The position numbers and the translations under genes were made by a program. DNA of 64,000 bases, taken from Brasenia schreberi (Eukaryota > Streptophyta > Magnoliopsida > Nymphaeales > Cabombaceae). Shown here in pieces: positions 42,001 to 54,112 of this stretch (the first letter of the stretch is position 1; every line of letters begins with the position of its first letter). The notes beneath the pieces are model-generated. The model did no database searches, was not told where the DNA came from, and was given only the letters and a program-made list of their open reading frames with translations. The stretch is from assembly GCA_036023115.1 (NCBI GenBank), contig JAYKKT010000089.1:17726501-17790500 (forward strand). Direction: 5' to 3'.

Positions 42001-43125
42001 AAGACAACACACCCAACTTAAGCAAAACCCTACGAAAATTAAAGTATATATATATTATGTATTAGGGGCTGATTAGGCCCGTGTGTGTTCAAAATCGTGC
42101 ACAATTAAGAGAGTGCACGTGTGTGGGTGTGCCAAGCCACGTTATTACAAGCGGGGGGAGACTATGCTCCTATATTACAACCCCGTATCGAATTGAATCT
42201 TAAGCAAGTATTCAACTAGGGACCGAGTTAGGCACTTACTAATAGCTGGTATAAGAAGCCTTGCTTGAGCGTGGGCTTGGCCTTCACCTTGGGCTGCAAG
42301 AGGGAGCTCCGCGGAGTTGAACGGCAAGGGGCTGCTAGCCGGGTGCCTTAGGGGTGCGGAAGAGGAGCCTTGAAGGTGGCCGACTACTAAGGATGGGTTG
42401 GTTTTGGTGTGTTGGGCTAAAGGGCCTAAGTAAGGTCACTAGGGAGAGTGTAGTGTTGGGGAGTATGGCACTAAGGGGAAGCCTAAGAAGAGGTCTAAAG
42501 GAGCACCTAAGGTCGGCGGGTGGCTGGCCGAATGAAGAGGTGATAGTCGGTTGGAGTGGCCGACTAGGAGGACTTGATGGTGGCGGGTTGCTAAGGTGGC
42601 TAGGAGTGGTGTAAGGAGGGGAACTAACTAGGATATGGGGTAAGGTAGTGGTGGTTGTGGTGAGATGATTGGGGCAGATCTTAGGGAGTTGGATGGGATG
42701 GCCTGGTGTAGCTAGGGTGTCTAGGTAGTGGCGGGTAGTTAGGATGGTTATGGCCTGGCCGAGTGGGAATGGTGGCGGCAAGTGGCTGGTATTAGGGTGA
42801 TATGGTAGTGGGTTAGGTGGCTGAGAGTGGAGAGGGAGTGGAGAAGGAGTAAGGTGGAGGATACTAACCGGATGATGGGAGGTGGTGGCGGATGGAAGGG
42901 GAGCAGCCGGGTGAAGAGGATGCGCAGGATGAGGTTCGGCCGAGAGGAAGGGTGGCGATGTGAACCTCGGCTGGAGTGGTGGTGGTGGTGGTGCTCGGCT
43001 GGGAGGTAGTGCCGTAGGTGGTGGCTGGCTATGGGGTAGGTGGAGCAAGATGGGAGTCGGCTGGGCTGGAGAGTGGGGGACCCGAGATTGTTCAAGATGG
43101 GAAAAACCCGCCCCTTAGGGGGGGG

Positions 43126-43133
43126 TTTATATA
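43126..43133 (-). promoter_or_regulatory. TATA box of the C LTR
   Basis: Minus strand CCCTATATAAACC, matching the position of TATTTAAA in the array LTRs. Confidence 0.55.
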
Positions 43134-44343
43134 GGGCTGGGCTAGGTCGGTTAGGGTTGGTTTTGGGGTAGTGGTTAGGTGGTTTAGGTAGGGTGGTGTG
43201 GTGATAAGGTGGGCTGGAAAGGGTAGGGCCAGATATTTTAAATACAAGGGGTTTGGGTAGGTTGTGTGCCAGGGGTGGTTTAGAGGTTTAGGGTTTAGCT
43301 AGGTGGGTTGGTTTTAGGGTGAGGTTTAGTGAGGTAGGTTAGGTGATTAGGCTAGGATTAGGCTAGGTTTAGGGAAGGATTAGGGAAGTGGGTTAGGTGA
43401 TTAGGTTGGGATTAGGCCGGGATTAGGGAAGTGGGTTAGGTGATTAGGCTCAGATTAGGATGGGATTAGGGTAAAATGCTAGGATTAGGTGTTTTTGGTT
43501 AGGTTTAGGTGAAGGAGCTCCCTTTGCATGGCCCATAGACCCTAATCATATCATGTTGGTGCAGCCCTAGGTTAGGTTTTGGCTAATTACAAGCTTAAAC
43601 CCACTTAATTAGGCTAACCCACATGATTAACCCCAAACTTGACACACAAGTCAAGCTTAATTACAACACACACTTGATCTTATCCACCCCTACTCTCTCT
43701 CATGCCCATAATCCCACGTGAAATTCAAGTGGGCCCCACCTCCATTTATGAGAAGGTGATGTGGGCCATGGATATGGATATTGGATTGGATTTTTGAATC
43801 CAAATCCAAATCCAAGTCCATACATGGGTTTGGATTGGGATCTGGATATATATGGTCCAGATCCAATCCAAACTGAACTCTGACTCCTTCGAGCTGTGTT
43901 CGAAACGAATGGTTTGTGTGGGGCCTGACAGCATCAGTACTCTGTCTTCGTTGGGTCTTCACCAACATGATCGTCTGCCTCTATTTTTGCCTTCCGGAGA
44001 TGACTTCAAATGATGTTTTAACAGGGTCTTGGACGTTCGAGATCCTGGGGGTGTGGATTTGATACGAGAGTTGCTGTGCCGGGCTTGACATGTGCTCCGG
44101 TTCCGGGCTCTCCTTAGCTCTCCTGGTCTTGTCTGGATTAGGCCAAGCTGCTTCGGGGTTTCAAAACATGTTTTAAAAGGTTTTCAAAAACCATATCACA
44201 TATTTTTGAAATATAAAGTTTAAAACATATATACAGGGGTGTTTGGAAGGCTCCTGGGTTACCAGACTCAAAATGGCCCTTTGGGGCTGCTTTTACAAAA
44301 CCAGGTTGTTTCAAGGAATTCGTGGGATTTCGGGGTGTTTACA

Positions 44344-45521
44344 GATGCCCCTCTTTGGCCTTGTCCAAATCGATTTGGATAAGGGCAAAGATGACAAACA
44401 CCCCTTTCAATGTCTCCCTAGATCTATCCACGAAGAATATGGGATCGCCCCAATCTTTAGCAAAATCTCAATTTACAAACTCTGGTAGGAGGAGATATCA
44501 CGCCAAAGGGATGTTACATGGAATCTGGTCCTAAATGGGATCATGTTTATGCAAGTGCCATGCGTGGAATGTATATGCATGACATGGGTGTAGTGCCAAG
44601 AGTGGCGACCTCCCAGAGACCAGATGGGGTCGAACTCTAGAGACTTACAAGGCCTGTTGTTCCAAGTGAGCAGATCATATGTTGTTCGATGTTCGATTTT
44701 CAAAACTTATTTACAAAACTATTTATAAAAGGGACAACTGTCTTGAGTCTCGATCCTAAGGATCTCGAGCTCTCCGTGCTTGCCCTTGTTTGAGTCTTAA
44801 CACTTGCTTATCTAGCAGAGGTTTTATAAGAAAACCATCTATATTTCAAATTCCTATGCCTTACTCGAAACGTCGAATTCTCAAACAAGATGAAATTCAG
44901 GTAAGTAAATCCTATTTTTACTTTAGGATTCCTCGAAATGAACCATGCTTTAGCTTGGGATAAGCCAGGGATGGGAAAGAGATACCACGGTCCCTTCTGA
45001 AGCGTCCCGTAGTTTAAGGCATAGAAGGCGGGAAACTGCTCTTTTTGAGCTTTTTGGCCTCTTTTTCCTTCTTCTTTTTTTCATAGAGGGTCTCCCTTTG
45101 GGAGTATTTTTTCTTTAATCCCTCTTTTTCATAAGAGAATCGATTTTTCTTTTTGAATTCTGGTTTCTTTCTTTTGGGAAAGATACTTTGAATGGGAGAA
45201 TCCCTTTGTTTGGGGCCATATTTTTCCTTTTGGAAGGAGAAGAGAAGAGGGGAGGACTTATCCCAAGCCTACACTCGATCCGTTCCAGATCAGCCTATTT
45301 AGAAATAGCACGTACTACATGCAAATATCTTGCTATGTTGAACTAGGCCTTTCTTTGTAAGAAGAAGGATTTTGAAATGTAACCACGGTTTTGAAGACTC
45401 CACTCTTTCACAAGTGCGAATCCTCTCACTCAGGGTCACACGACTTTGCCTTTGCACCTTATTCTCATGTCTCAGGGCAGCTATCCCTAAAATTTTCGAA
45501 AACTGGAATTTAATCCAAATC
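44344..45521 (-). other. Polypurine tract and 3' UTR of C
   Basis: 44344-44356 is the polypurine tract. The rest is a diverged version of the E 3' UTR; no gene seen. Confidence 0.75.
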
Positions 45522-48500
45522 CTACACATGATACTTCTTTAAGTATTGGATATTGATAGGATCTGCTAAATTCCTACCTTCTATATCGATCAACCAATAC
45601 GAATTTTTTGTAGTGGTTGCTCGTACAACATAGGGTCCATCCCAGTTGGGGCGCCACTTTCCCAGGGGGTGTGGGCCACGATGATGGATGGTTTTTAAGA
45701 CCAGATCCCCCAATTTAAAGTGGCAAGGTCTCATGTGTTTGCCATAGTATCGGGCTATCCTTTGCCGGTATGCACGAGCGTGATCCATGGCAAGGAGTCG
45801 CCTCTCATCTAGCAAATCTAGTTCGACCATCCTAGCATGCTGAAGTGTCTCTAGGGGGAGGTCGAGTGCAATGGATGTATGAAATGAATGCAGTTGGGTA
45901 TGAATGGGAAGAATGGCGTTTGTGCCATAGACCAATTCGAATGGTGTGGCATTCGTGGGAGTCCGGATGGAAGTCCTATAAGCCCATAAGGCTTCATCCA
46001 GCTTCTCGTGCCACGTCCTACCCTTCTCTAAGGTTTTCTCAATTATACTAATGAGAGTCTTGTTTGTGGCTTCGGCTTGGCCGTTGCCTTGAGGGTAGTA
46101 GGGCGAAGAGAAGTGGTGAGTTATGCCATACGTGTTGCACAACTTAACCATCCGCTCATTTTTGAATGGGGTGCCATTATTAGACACAGGGTCTCGTGGA
46201 ACCCCAAATCGAGCCAAGATATTCCTCCGGATGAAAGCCACCACATGTTGCCCCATTACGTTGGTTAGGGAAATGGCTTCCACCGACTTGGAGAAATACT
46301 CCGTGGCTGCTAAAATAAATCGATGCCCATTCGAGGCCTTTGGAAATATTGGGCCTACGATGTCAAACGCCCACATGGTGAATGGCCAGGGGCTGACCAC
46401 AGAATGTAATGCAGATGATGGGATATGAATGGCATGCTCATGCACTTGACATGGATGACACTTCCTAACATGATCGTGGCAATCCTTTTTAAGGGTGGAC
46501 CAAAAATAGCCCCCTCTAAGTATTTTCATTGCCATCATGTTGGAATTCATGCATCACTACCCTAGCCTCCTCTAGGTCGATACACCTAAGCAGAATGCCG
46601 GTGAAACTTTTTTTGTATAAAACCCCACCCAGAATGGTGTATCGGGTCGAAATCTTACGAATGAATGCCTTATCTTTGGATGTGGCATCCTCGACGAATC
46701 CCCCATTTTCTAAAAACTGTTTTATGTCATAAAACCAGGGTTTTCCAATAGGCTCTGGGTTATTTTGGCAAATATCCAAGTCGTGTGTGGATGGGTTGGG
46801 CGCATTCCATATTTCCAAAGATCTGGTCCCTGAAATGGGATCAACCTTTAGGGCTGAACCCAAGGAGGAGAGGGCATCAGGGATGCCATTGTCCTCTCTT
46901 CCTACGTGTGTGAGTTTACATGATTGGAAGGATTGGACCAATCGAGTGGCCAACTCGTGGTATGGAAGTAGTTTCTCATTACGTACTTGCCAAATTTTCA
47001 AAACCTGGTTTATAACAAGGAGAGAATCTCCAAAGACCTCGATGCATGATGCCCCTAGAGTTTTCAAAATCCTTAAGCCTTGTATGAGAGCTTCATACTC
47101 AGCTACGTTGTTGGAACATTCGAAATCTAAGTGGACTGCTATGGGAATCTCGCCCTTTTCAGGGGAGATTAGGATGACCCCAGCACCAGCCCCTCATTGG
47201 TTTCGTGCCCCATCGAAGTGCATCTTCCACACTTGGTTTTTGAAATTATTTGCCAAAATATGGTTTTGAAAATGGTTTTGCAATATGCCTTCGTCAGGCA
47301 TTTCAATAAGTGTGGGATATGCGTCCTCTAAGGGGAACTCAGCCACGTAATCTGCTAGGGCTTGCCCCTTAATGGAGATTGTGATGGTATTTCAGATCAT
47401 ACTCCATTAGAAGGAGTTGCCATTTGCCCAATCTACGCGTGAGAATGGGTTTTTCGAATAAGTGCTTGATTGGATCAAGCTTGGACACTATCCAGATCTC
47501 GTGATCTAGGAAATAGTGTCTGAATTTCTGGCAGGCCCAGACTAGGGCCAAGCACGTCTTCTCCATGGCTTGATAATTTCGTTCATAAGCCAAGAGAGTT
47601 TTTGATATGTAGTAGATGGCATACTCCTTATGGGTGTCATCCTCGTATTGAGCCAATAAGGCTCCTAAAGCATTCGTATGCACGGAAATGTAAAGTAAAA
47701 GCGGTTTTCCTTGCTTTGGAGGGTTCAAAACGGGGGGATTAACCAAGTATGCCTTCAGTCTCTCGAAGGACTTTTGGCATTCGTCATCCCATAAGAATTT
47801 CGTGCCCTTCCTCAACAGTTTGTTGAAGGGTTCGTATCTAGTTTCCAGATTCGATATGAATCGGCGAACGGATTGTAAACGACCCTGGAGGCTACGGATT
47901 TGGGTGAGATTGGAGGGTGGAGCCATGTCTATGATGGCTCGACACTTAGAGGGGTCGACTTCTATACCCCTTTGGCTTACCATAAAGCCCAGAAGCTTCC
48001 CTGATTCTACCCCGAATACACATTTTTGAGGGTTCAACTTTACTTTGTAAAGCCTAAGCCTTTCGAAAATCTTTTGTAAACATTCGATGTGAGTGCATCG
48101 GGTTTTGGATTTTGCCAAGAGATCATCTACATACACTTCTACAAGCTCATGAATTTGATCATGGAAGATCGTGGTCATGGCTCGTTGGTATGTTGCGCCG
48201 GCATTTTTCAAACCAAAGGGCATGACTGTATAGCAGTACGTGCCCCATGGGGTTATGAAGGCGGTCTTACCCTGATCTCGTGGACTTAGTTTGATTTGAT
48301 TATAGCCTGAATAGCCATCCATAAATGAAAACATTTCATGATTTGCAGTACTATCGACTATCAAATCTATGTTTGGTAAAGGATAATTATCCTTTGGAGT
48401 GGCTTTATTCAGGTTTCTGAAATCGATGCATATTCGAATTTTCCCATTGGTTTTTCGAACTACAACGATGTTTGACAACCAACCAGAACACGCAATGGGT

Positions 48501-49174
48501 TTTATAAATCCAACTTTTAGCAGATCTTCTAAACCCTCTTTGACTTGCGTGTGTACATTCGGGTGTATTTTCCTAAGCTTCTGCTTTATGGGTTTTACAC
48601 CTGTATCTAAGGAAAGACGATGCTCGACAATGTTGGGGTCTATGCCTGGCATGTCTTCATACGTCCATGCAAACACATCTAGGTAGGTTCATAGAAATGC
48701 AATGAATGCTGATCTTTCATGCTCATGCAAACATGCGCCTATCTTGATGAGTTTGGGATTGGACTCACTCCCTAGGTTCACCTCTATGAAATCTCCTCCT
48801 ACTGAATTGGAAGGTCTTTCAAAATTGAGAATTTTATGAAATTTTGGGAGCTCAGAAGTGGGATCTTCCTCAAGGGGTTCTACTTCTGGGCTTTGATCAT
48901 TCTCGTGGGCTATAGACCCGAGGGAATTTGATGCGTGGTTTTCAAAAAGACCTGGTTTTGTACTTGGATTTTCAAGTGATTTCAAAATTTTTGGTTTGGC
49001 TATGCAGACGACGTTTCTTTCGAAATCCTTTTCTTTTGCCAAAGTCCTACCAGGAGCAACTATATACAAAATCTTTTTGGTATTTTCCAAATTTTCAATT
49101 TTTTTGGGTTTTTATAAAACAAGAACTTTAGGAACTATACAAAGCACTCTATTTTCGAGTTTTTGTTTTTCCAT
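45522..49174 (-). pseudogene. pol: Degenerate pol of C (RT-RNaseH-RNaseH-integrase)
   Basis: Full length relative to the E pol, from ATG 49174 to the stop at 45522, but split into four open segments. Lesions against E: CAA to TAA near 49113, CGA to TGA near 48690, a two-base deletion near 47380, CGA to TGA near 47192, and a deletion of about 33 bases near 46545 that removes the second His of the integrase zinc finger and breaks the frame. RT YVDD, the second RNase H and the integrase DDE residues are still readable. Three of the five lesions are C-to-T changes on the coding strand, two of them in CGA codons. No functional product is expected. Confidence 0.88.
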
Positions 49175-49286
49175 TGTTTTTGGTTTTTCTTGTTTTTCGA
49201 TTTTTTTTATTTTAAGCTTTTCAAATGTTTTTGTGTTTTTATAAAAGGGATCTTCCGTCATACCTACAAAGGGAAGATGCTACGGG
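49175..49286 (-). other. gag-pro/pol spacer of C
   Basis: A-rich on the coding strand; same spacer as at 3874-3960. Confidence 0.6.
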
Positions 49287-49750
49287 TTAGACTCGGAATA
49301 GGAGATCTAAATCGTAGGTCTCTTCTAAGGCAGGTTCCAGGGCACCCTTGACACAGGTGGTCACAGGGGGTGGTTCTGGCGGTATTCGGGGAGTATAGCC
49401 GATCCCATATTGACTAGGGTTGGCCCTAGAAAGGATGGGCTCTACGAGACCCTGGTTCTGCGCCCCTAGACTCTTGTAGGGCGTATAGCCCATGTTCAAC
49501 AACATGTTCCACAACTTTCTATTTTTTGAAAAGGCGTGGTACAAGTCGTGGTCCTGGAACATGCTGTCGTCCATATTGTGCTCATATGGCCTTTTGTCTA
49601 GGGGCTTTGGAAATAGGGAACGCTTGGATCGTCCTAGAAGGGTTAGAATCGGGAGGGGGCCTGCTTTGGGCGGCCCCTTCACACATACAACCTCCCTAGG
49701 GTTGTTCAACACGAGCCGAGGTGGCTCAACCATAATTTGCCCCAGGTTAG
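49287..49750 (-). pseudogene. Linker and G-patch end of gag-pro, element C
   Basis: Reads from the linker (MVEPPRLVLNNPREVV) through a MDDSMFQDHDLY segment to a G-patch (MLLNMGYTPYKSLGAQNQG) and a proline-rich tail, stopping at 49287. The frame is intact here, which shows the normal domain order protease-linker-G-patch-stop. The upstream part is cut off by D's LTR. Confidence 0.8.
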
Positions 49751-52700
49751 TCTAGACGCGCAAAAATCCCCGCCTCTTCACCTCTTTCGGGGGCTTGGAG
49801 TGGATCTTCTCATGCGTCTAAGGCCTATGTATACAAATAGGGCGTGCCAGCTAGCTTACTTAAGCTAGCGAAGATATATTTAACACTGACTTCTAAACGT
49901 GGCGACTGTGAGCAAGTAAGCTCTTGTCGTCGCAGACCTTCTTGCACCGATGCGCAAGGGTCAGTCTGTACGCTTTTGCAAAAATCGAGTTTTGGAGAGA
50001 AAGTCCATGAAGCGGTTCGAGGTATCTATTTCGGGTCTTTAAGATGCGATTTGCATATTTTAGATCACGTAGATTTGCACGTGCCTAAGTCTTTTCTTTT
50101 ATCCCTTTTCGGGCCGCCTAGTTTGTGTGTTATGAACACTCCACTACATGGGTGAATTCGAGCGGGGCTTGCTTCGATGCAATATGCGTCCTACCTCGTG
50201 GTATGGCGTAGATGCAATGCAAACTCACGCTACTCCAAAGGGAAAACCCGAAATGTAAAGACAATACTGAATGGAAATAACAGAAGGGAAATAACCGAAG
50301 GGAAATAACCGAAGGGAGATATGTATATATCTTATGTATATGAGCCCTTACTCGGGTCTTGCAAGTAAGAGCGAAGGCTCAATGTGGGTGCGTGCTTGAA
50401 TTGAAAGACTTACACACACGACATGAAATTAAACCCAAATATAAATTGCAGTATGGCCTTGACTAAGGTCTTGGGAGTAAGAGCGAAGGCTCAATGTGTG
50501 TGAGAGTGCTTGAATTGAAGTACTACACACACGACATAAATGAAACCCAAATATAACTACAATAAGGCCTTTACTAAGGTCTTGGGAGTAAGAGCAAAGG
50601 CTCAATGTGTGTGAAAGTGCTTGAATTGAAAGACTTACTCACACGACATGAAATGAAACCCAAATAGTATAGGTCGGCCCTTACTTGGGTCTTTCAAATA
50701 AGAGCAAAAGCTCAATGTGTGTGAGAGTGCTTGAATTGAAAGACAACGCACCCAACTTAAACAAAACCCTTCGAAAATGAAAGTATATATATACACTTAT
50801 ATATTAGGGGCTGATTAGGCCCGTGTGTGTTAAAAATCGTGCACGACTAAGAGGGTGCACGTGTGTGGTTGTGCCAAGCCACGTTATTACAAGCGGGGGG
50901 AGACTATGCTCCGTTATTACAACCCCGTATCAAATTGAATCCCAAGCAAGTATACAACTAAGGACCGAGTTTAGACACTTACGAGTAGCTGGTCCGTAGA
51001 GGTCTTGCTTGAGCGTGGACTTGGCCTTGGGCTGTAAACGGGAGCTCCGCGAAGGTAGGTGATCAAGGGTGCTGGCCGGCTGCAAGTGGGGCGCGGGATA
51101 GGCGCCTCGGAGGTGGCCGGTGGCAAGTAGATGGCGGCTCCAAGTAGGGGGTTTAAAGTGGCTGAATGAGTGGGTTCTTAGGGTCACTAGGGGAGTTGAG
51201 AGTTTAGGGAAGCTGGACCTAAAAGGTGAGCTGGTGGGAAAGGCCGAATAGGACACCTAGGGGAAGGTCGAATGGGAGATGATGGCTAGGTAGTGGCCGG
51301 CAGTTTGGGTTATACTAGGTTCGGCTAGGTTGAAGTGGTGGTGACAAAGGGGCTGAGATGAAGGTAGGATGGGTGGCTAAGAGTGGAGAGGTGGTAGAGA
51401 GGGGCTTTGAGGGAGTTTGGGGCACTTACCGAATGGGGAGAGGTGGCGGATGAAATGGGAAGCAGCAGGCAGGTGACTGTTGGCTGGTTCGGTTGGGTTG
51501 AAGGTGGTGGCGTCCGGCTGGGCAAATGGTGGTGGTGGATGGAAGAGGGAAGGTGGCGGTGCAGGTGGTGGCTGGTGGAGCAGATGGAGCAGGCGGAGGT
51601 GGGGAGTGGTCCCGGCTGGGTGAGAGATGGGAGAAGGAGAGGGCCCGGCTGGGTGGAATGGTGGTTCCCACTTGGAAAACCCGCCCACAAGGAGGGGGGT
51701 TTAAATAGGGGATGGGTAGGTCGGTTAGGGCTGGGCTGTGGGTAGTGGTTAGGTGGTTTAGGTAGGGTGGTATGTAGATAAGGTGGGCTGGAAGGGGTTG
51801 GGCCAGATATTTTAAAACTAGGGGTTTGGGTAAATCGTGGGCTAAGGGTGGTTTAGGGGTTTAGGGCTAGGTTAGGTGGTTGGGTTTTAGGGTGAGGTTT
51901 AGTGAGCTAGGTTAGGTGATTAGGCTAGGTTTAGGCTAGGATTAGGGAAATTAATCTAGGTTTAGGGAAGGATTAGGGAAGTGGGTTAGGTGATTAGGTT
52001 GGGATTAGGACGGGATTAGGGAAGTGGGTTAGGTGATTAGGTTCAGATTAGGGGTGGATTAGGGGTTTAGGCTAGGTTTAGGCATTTTGGGCTAGGTTTA
52101 TGTGAAGGAGCTCCCTTAGCATGGCCCATAGACCTTGATCACCCCATGTTGGTGCAGCCCTAGGTTAGGTTTTAGCTAATTACAAGCTTAAACCCACTCA
52201 ATTAGGCTAACCCACATGATTAACCCAAACTTGACACACAAGTCAAGCTTAATACAACACTCTTGATATTTTTCAACCCCACTCTCTCTCATGCCCAATA
52301 TCCCACGTGAATTTCAAGTGGGCCCCACCTCCATTTATGAGAAGGTGATGTGGGCCATGGATATGGATATTGGATTGGATCTCTGGATCCAAATCCAAAT
52401 CCAAGTCCACATGTGGGTTTGGATTGGAATCTGGATATATATGGTCCAGATCCAATCCAAACTGAACTCTGACTCCTTCGAGCTGGGTTCGAAACGGACG
52501 ATTCGTGCGGGGCCTGATAGCATCAGTACTCCGTCTGCATTGGGTCTTCGCCAACATAGTCGTCTGCCTCCGTTTCTGCCTTCCGGAGATGACTTCAAAT
52601 GATATTTTGGTAAGAACAGGGTCTTGGACGTTCGAGATCCTGGGGTGTGAATCAGATACAAGAGTTGCTGTGCCGGGCTTGACAAGTGCTCCGGTTCCGG

Positions 52701-52942
52701 GCTCTTCTTGGCTCTCCTGGTCCTGTCTTGATCGGGCCAAGCCACTTCGGGGTTTCAAAACATGTTTTAAAAGGGTTTTCAAAAGCCATATCGTATGTTT
52801 TTGAAAGATATAGGTTAAAACATATGTATAGGGTTGTTTGGAAGGCTCCTGGGTTTTCCAGACTCAAAAATGGCCCTTTGGGGCTGCTTTGTATAAAACC
52901 AGATGGATTTTGAGAAATTCGTGGGATTTCGGGGTGTTTACA
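49751..52942 (-). repeat. 3' LTR of D (3.19 kb)
   Basis: TCTAGACGCG at 49751 (TG mutated to TC) to GGTGTTTACA at 52942. Very close to the array LTRs but with four rather than six ~110-bp units. TATTTAAA at 51700-51707 and GTAAGT at 50977-50982 (minus). Confidence 0.9.
50365..50745. repeat. ~110-bp tandem repeats, D 3' LTR
   Basis: Four units, two fewer than in the array LTRs. Confidence 0.85.
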
Positions 52943-54112
52943 CATGCCCCTCTTTGGCCTTGTCCAAATAGATTTGGATAAGGGCAAAGATGACAAACAC
53001 CCCTTTTAATGTCTCCCTAGATCTAGCCACGAAGAATATGGGATCGTCCCATTTTTAGCAAAAATCTCAATTTACAAACTCTGGTAGGAGGAGATATCAC
53101 GCCAAAGGGTTTACTTATGGAATCTGGTCCAAAATGGGATCATGTTCATGCCAGTACCATGCGTGGAATGCAAATGACATGGGTGTGGTGCCAAGAGTGG
53201 CGACCTCCCAGAGACCAGCTGTGGTCGAACTCTAGAGACTTACAAGGTCTATTGCTCCAAGTGAGCAAATCCTATGCTGTTCGATGTTCGGTTTTCAAAA
53301 CTTATTTACGAAAGTTATTTACAAAAGGGACAACTGTCTTGAGCCTCGATCCTAAGGATCTCGAGCTCTTCATGCTTGCTCTTCTTTGAGTCTTAACACT
53401 CGCTTATCTAGCGGAGGTTTTATAAGAAAACAAGCTTTATTTCAAATTCCTACGTCTTACTCGAAACGTCGAATTCTCAAACAAGATGAAATTCAAGTAA
53501 GTAAATCCTATTTTTACTTTAGGATTCCTCGAAATGAATCATGCTTTAGCTTGGGATAAGCCAGGGATGGGAAAGAGATACCACGGTCCCTTCTGAAGTG
53601 TCCCGTGGTTTAAGGCATAGAAGGCGGAAAACTGCTCTTTTTGAGCTTTTTGGCCTCTTTTTCCTTTTTTCCATAGAGGGTCTCCCTTTGGGAGTATTTT
53701 TTCTTTAATCCCTCTTTTTCATTAGAGAATCGATTTTTCTTTTTGAAGTCTGGTTTCTTTCTTTTGGAAAGAGACTTTAAAGGGGAAATTCCCTTTTGTT
53801 TTGGGCCTTTGTTTTCCTTTTGGAAGGAGAAGAGAAGAGGGGAGGACTTATCCCAAGCCTACACTCGATCCATTCCAGATCAGCCTATTTAGAAATAGCA
53901 CGTACTACTTGCAAGTATCTTGCTATGTTGAACTAGGCCTTTCTTTGTAAGAAGAAGGATTTTGAAATGCAACCACGATTTTGAAAACTCCACTCTTTCA
54001 CAAGTGCGAATTCTCTCACTTAGGGTCACACGAGTTGCTTTTGCACCTTATTCACACGTCTCAGGGCAGCTATCCCTATAAAATTTTCGAAAACTGGAAT
54101 TTAATCCAGATC
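52943..54112 (-). other. Polypurine tract and 3' UTR of D
   Basis: Polypurine tract at 52943-52955 with one change beside the LTR (CATG for GATG on the plus strand), then the shared 3' UTR with its CTCCCTTTGGGAG palindrome near 53685. Confidence 0.75.

Larger units (their letters stand above)
40795..44343 (-). repeat. 3' LTR of C (3.55 kb)
   Basis: TGTAGACGCG at 40795 to GGTGTTTACA at 44343. More diverged from the array LTRs than D's LTRs are. It has a TATATAAA box at 43126-43133 (minus), GTAAGT at 42234-42239 and GTTAGT near 42864. Confidence 0.9.
40795..49750 (-). mobile_element. Element C: 3' LTR and degraded pol, interrupted by element D
   Basis: Minus-strand A-type element. 3' LTR 40795-44343, 3' UTR, pol with several stops and frameshifts, and the G-patch end of gag-pro. 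At 49750 the linker (CCCCAGGTTAG) abuts the exact end of D's LTR, so gag, protease and the 5' LTR of C are probably beyond D, outside the window. CACGG (40790-40794) and GTTAG (49746-49750) are candidate target duplications for C and D. Confidence 0.78.
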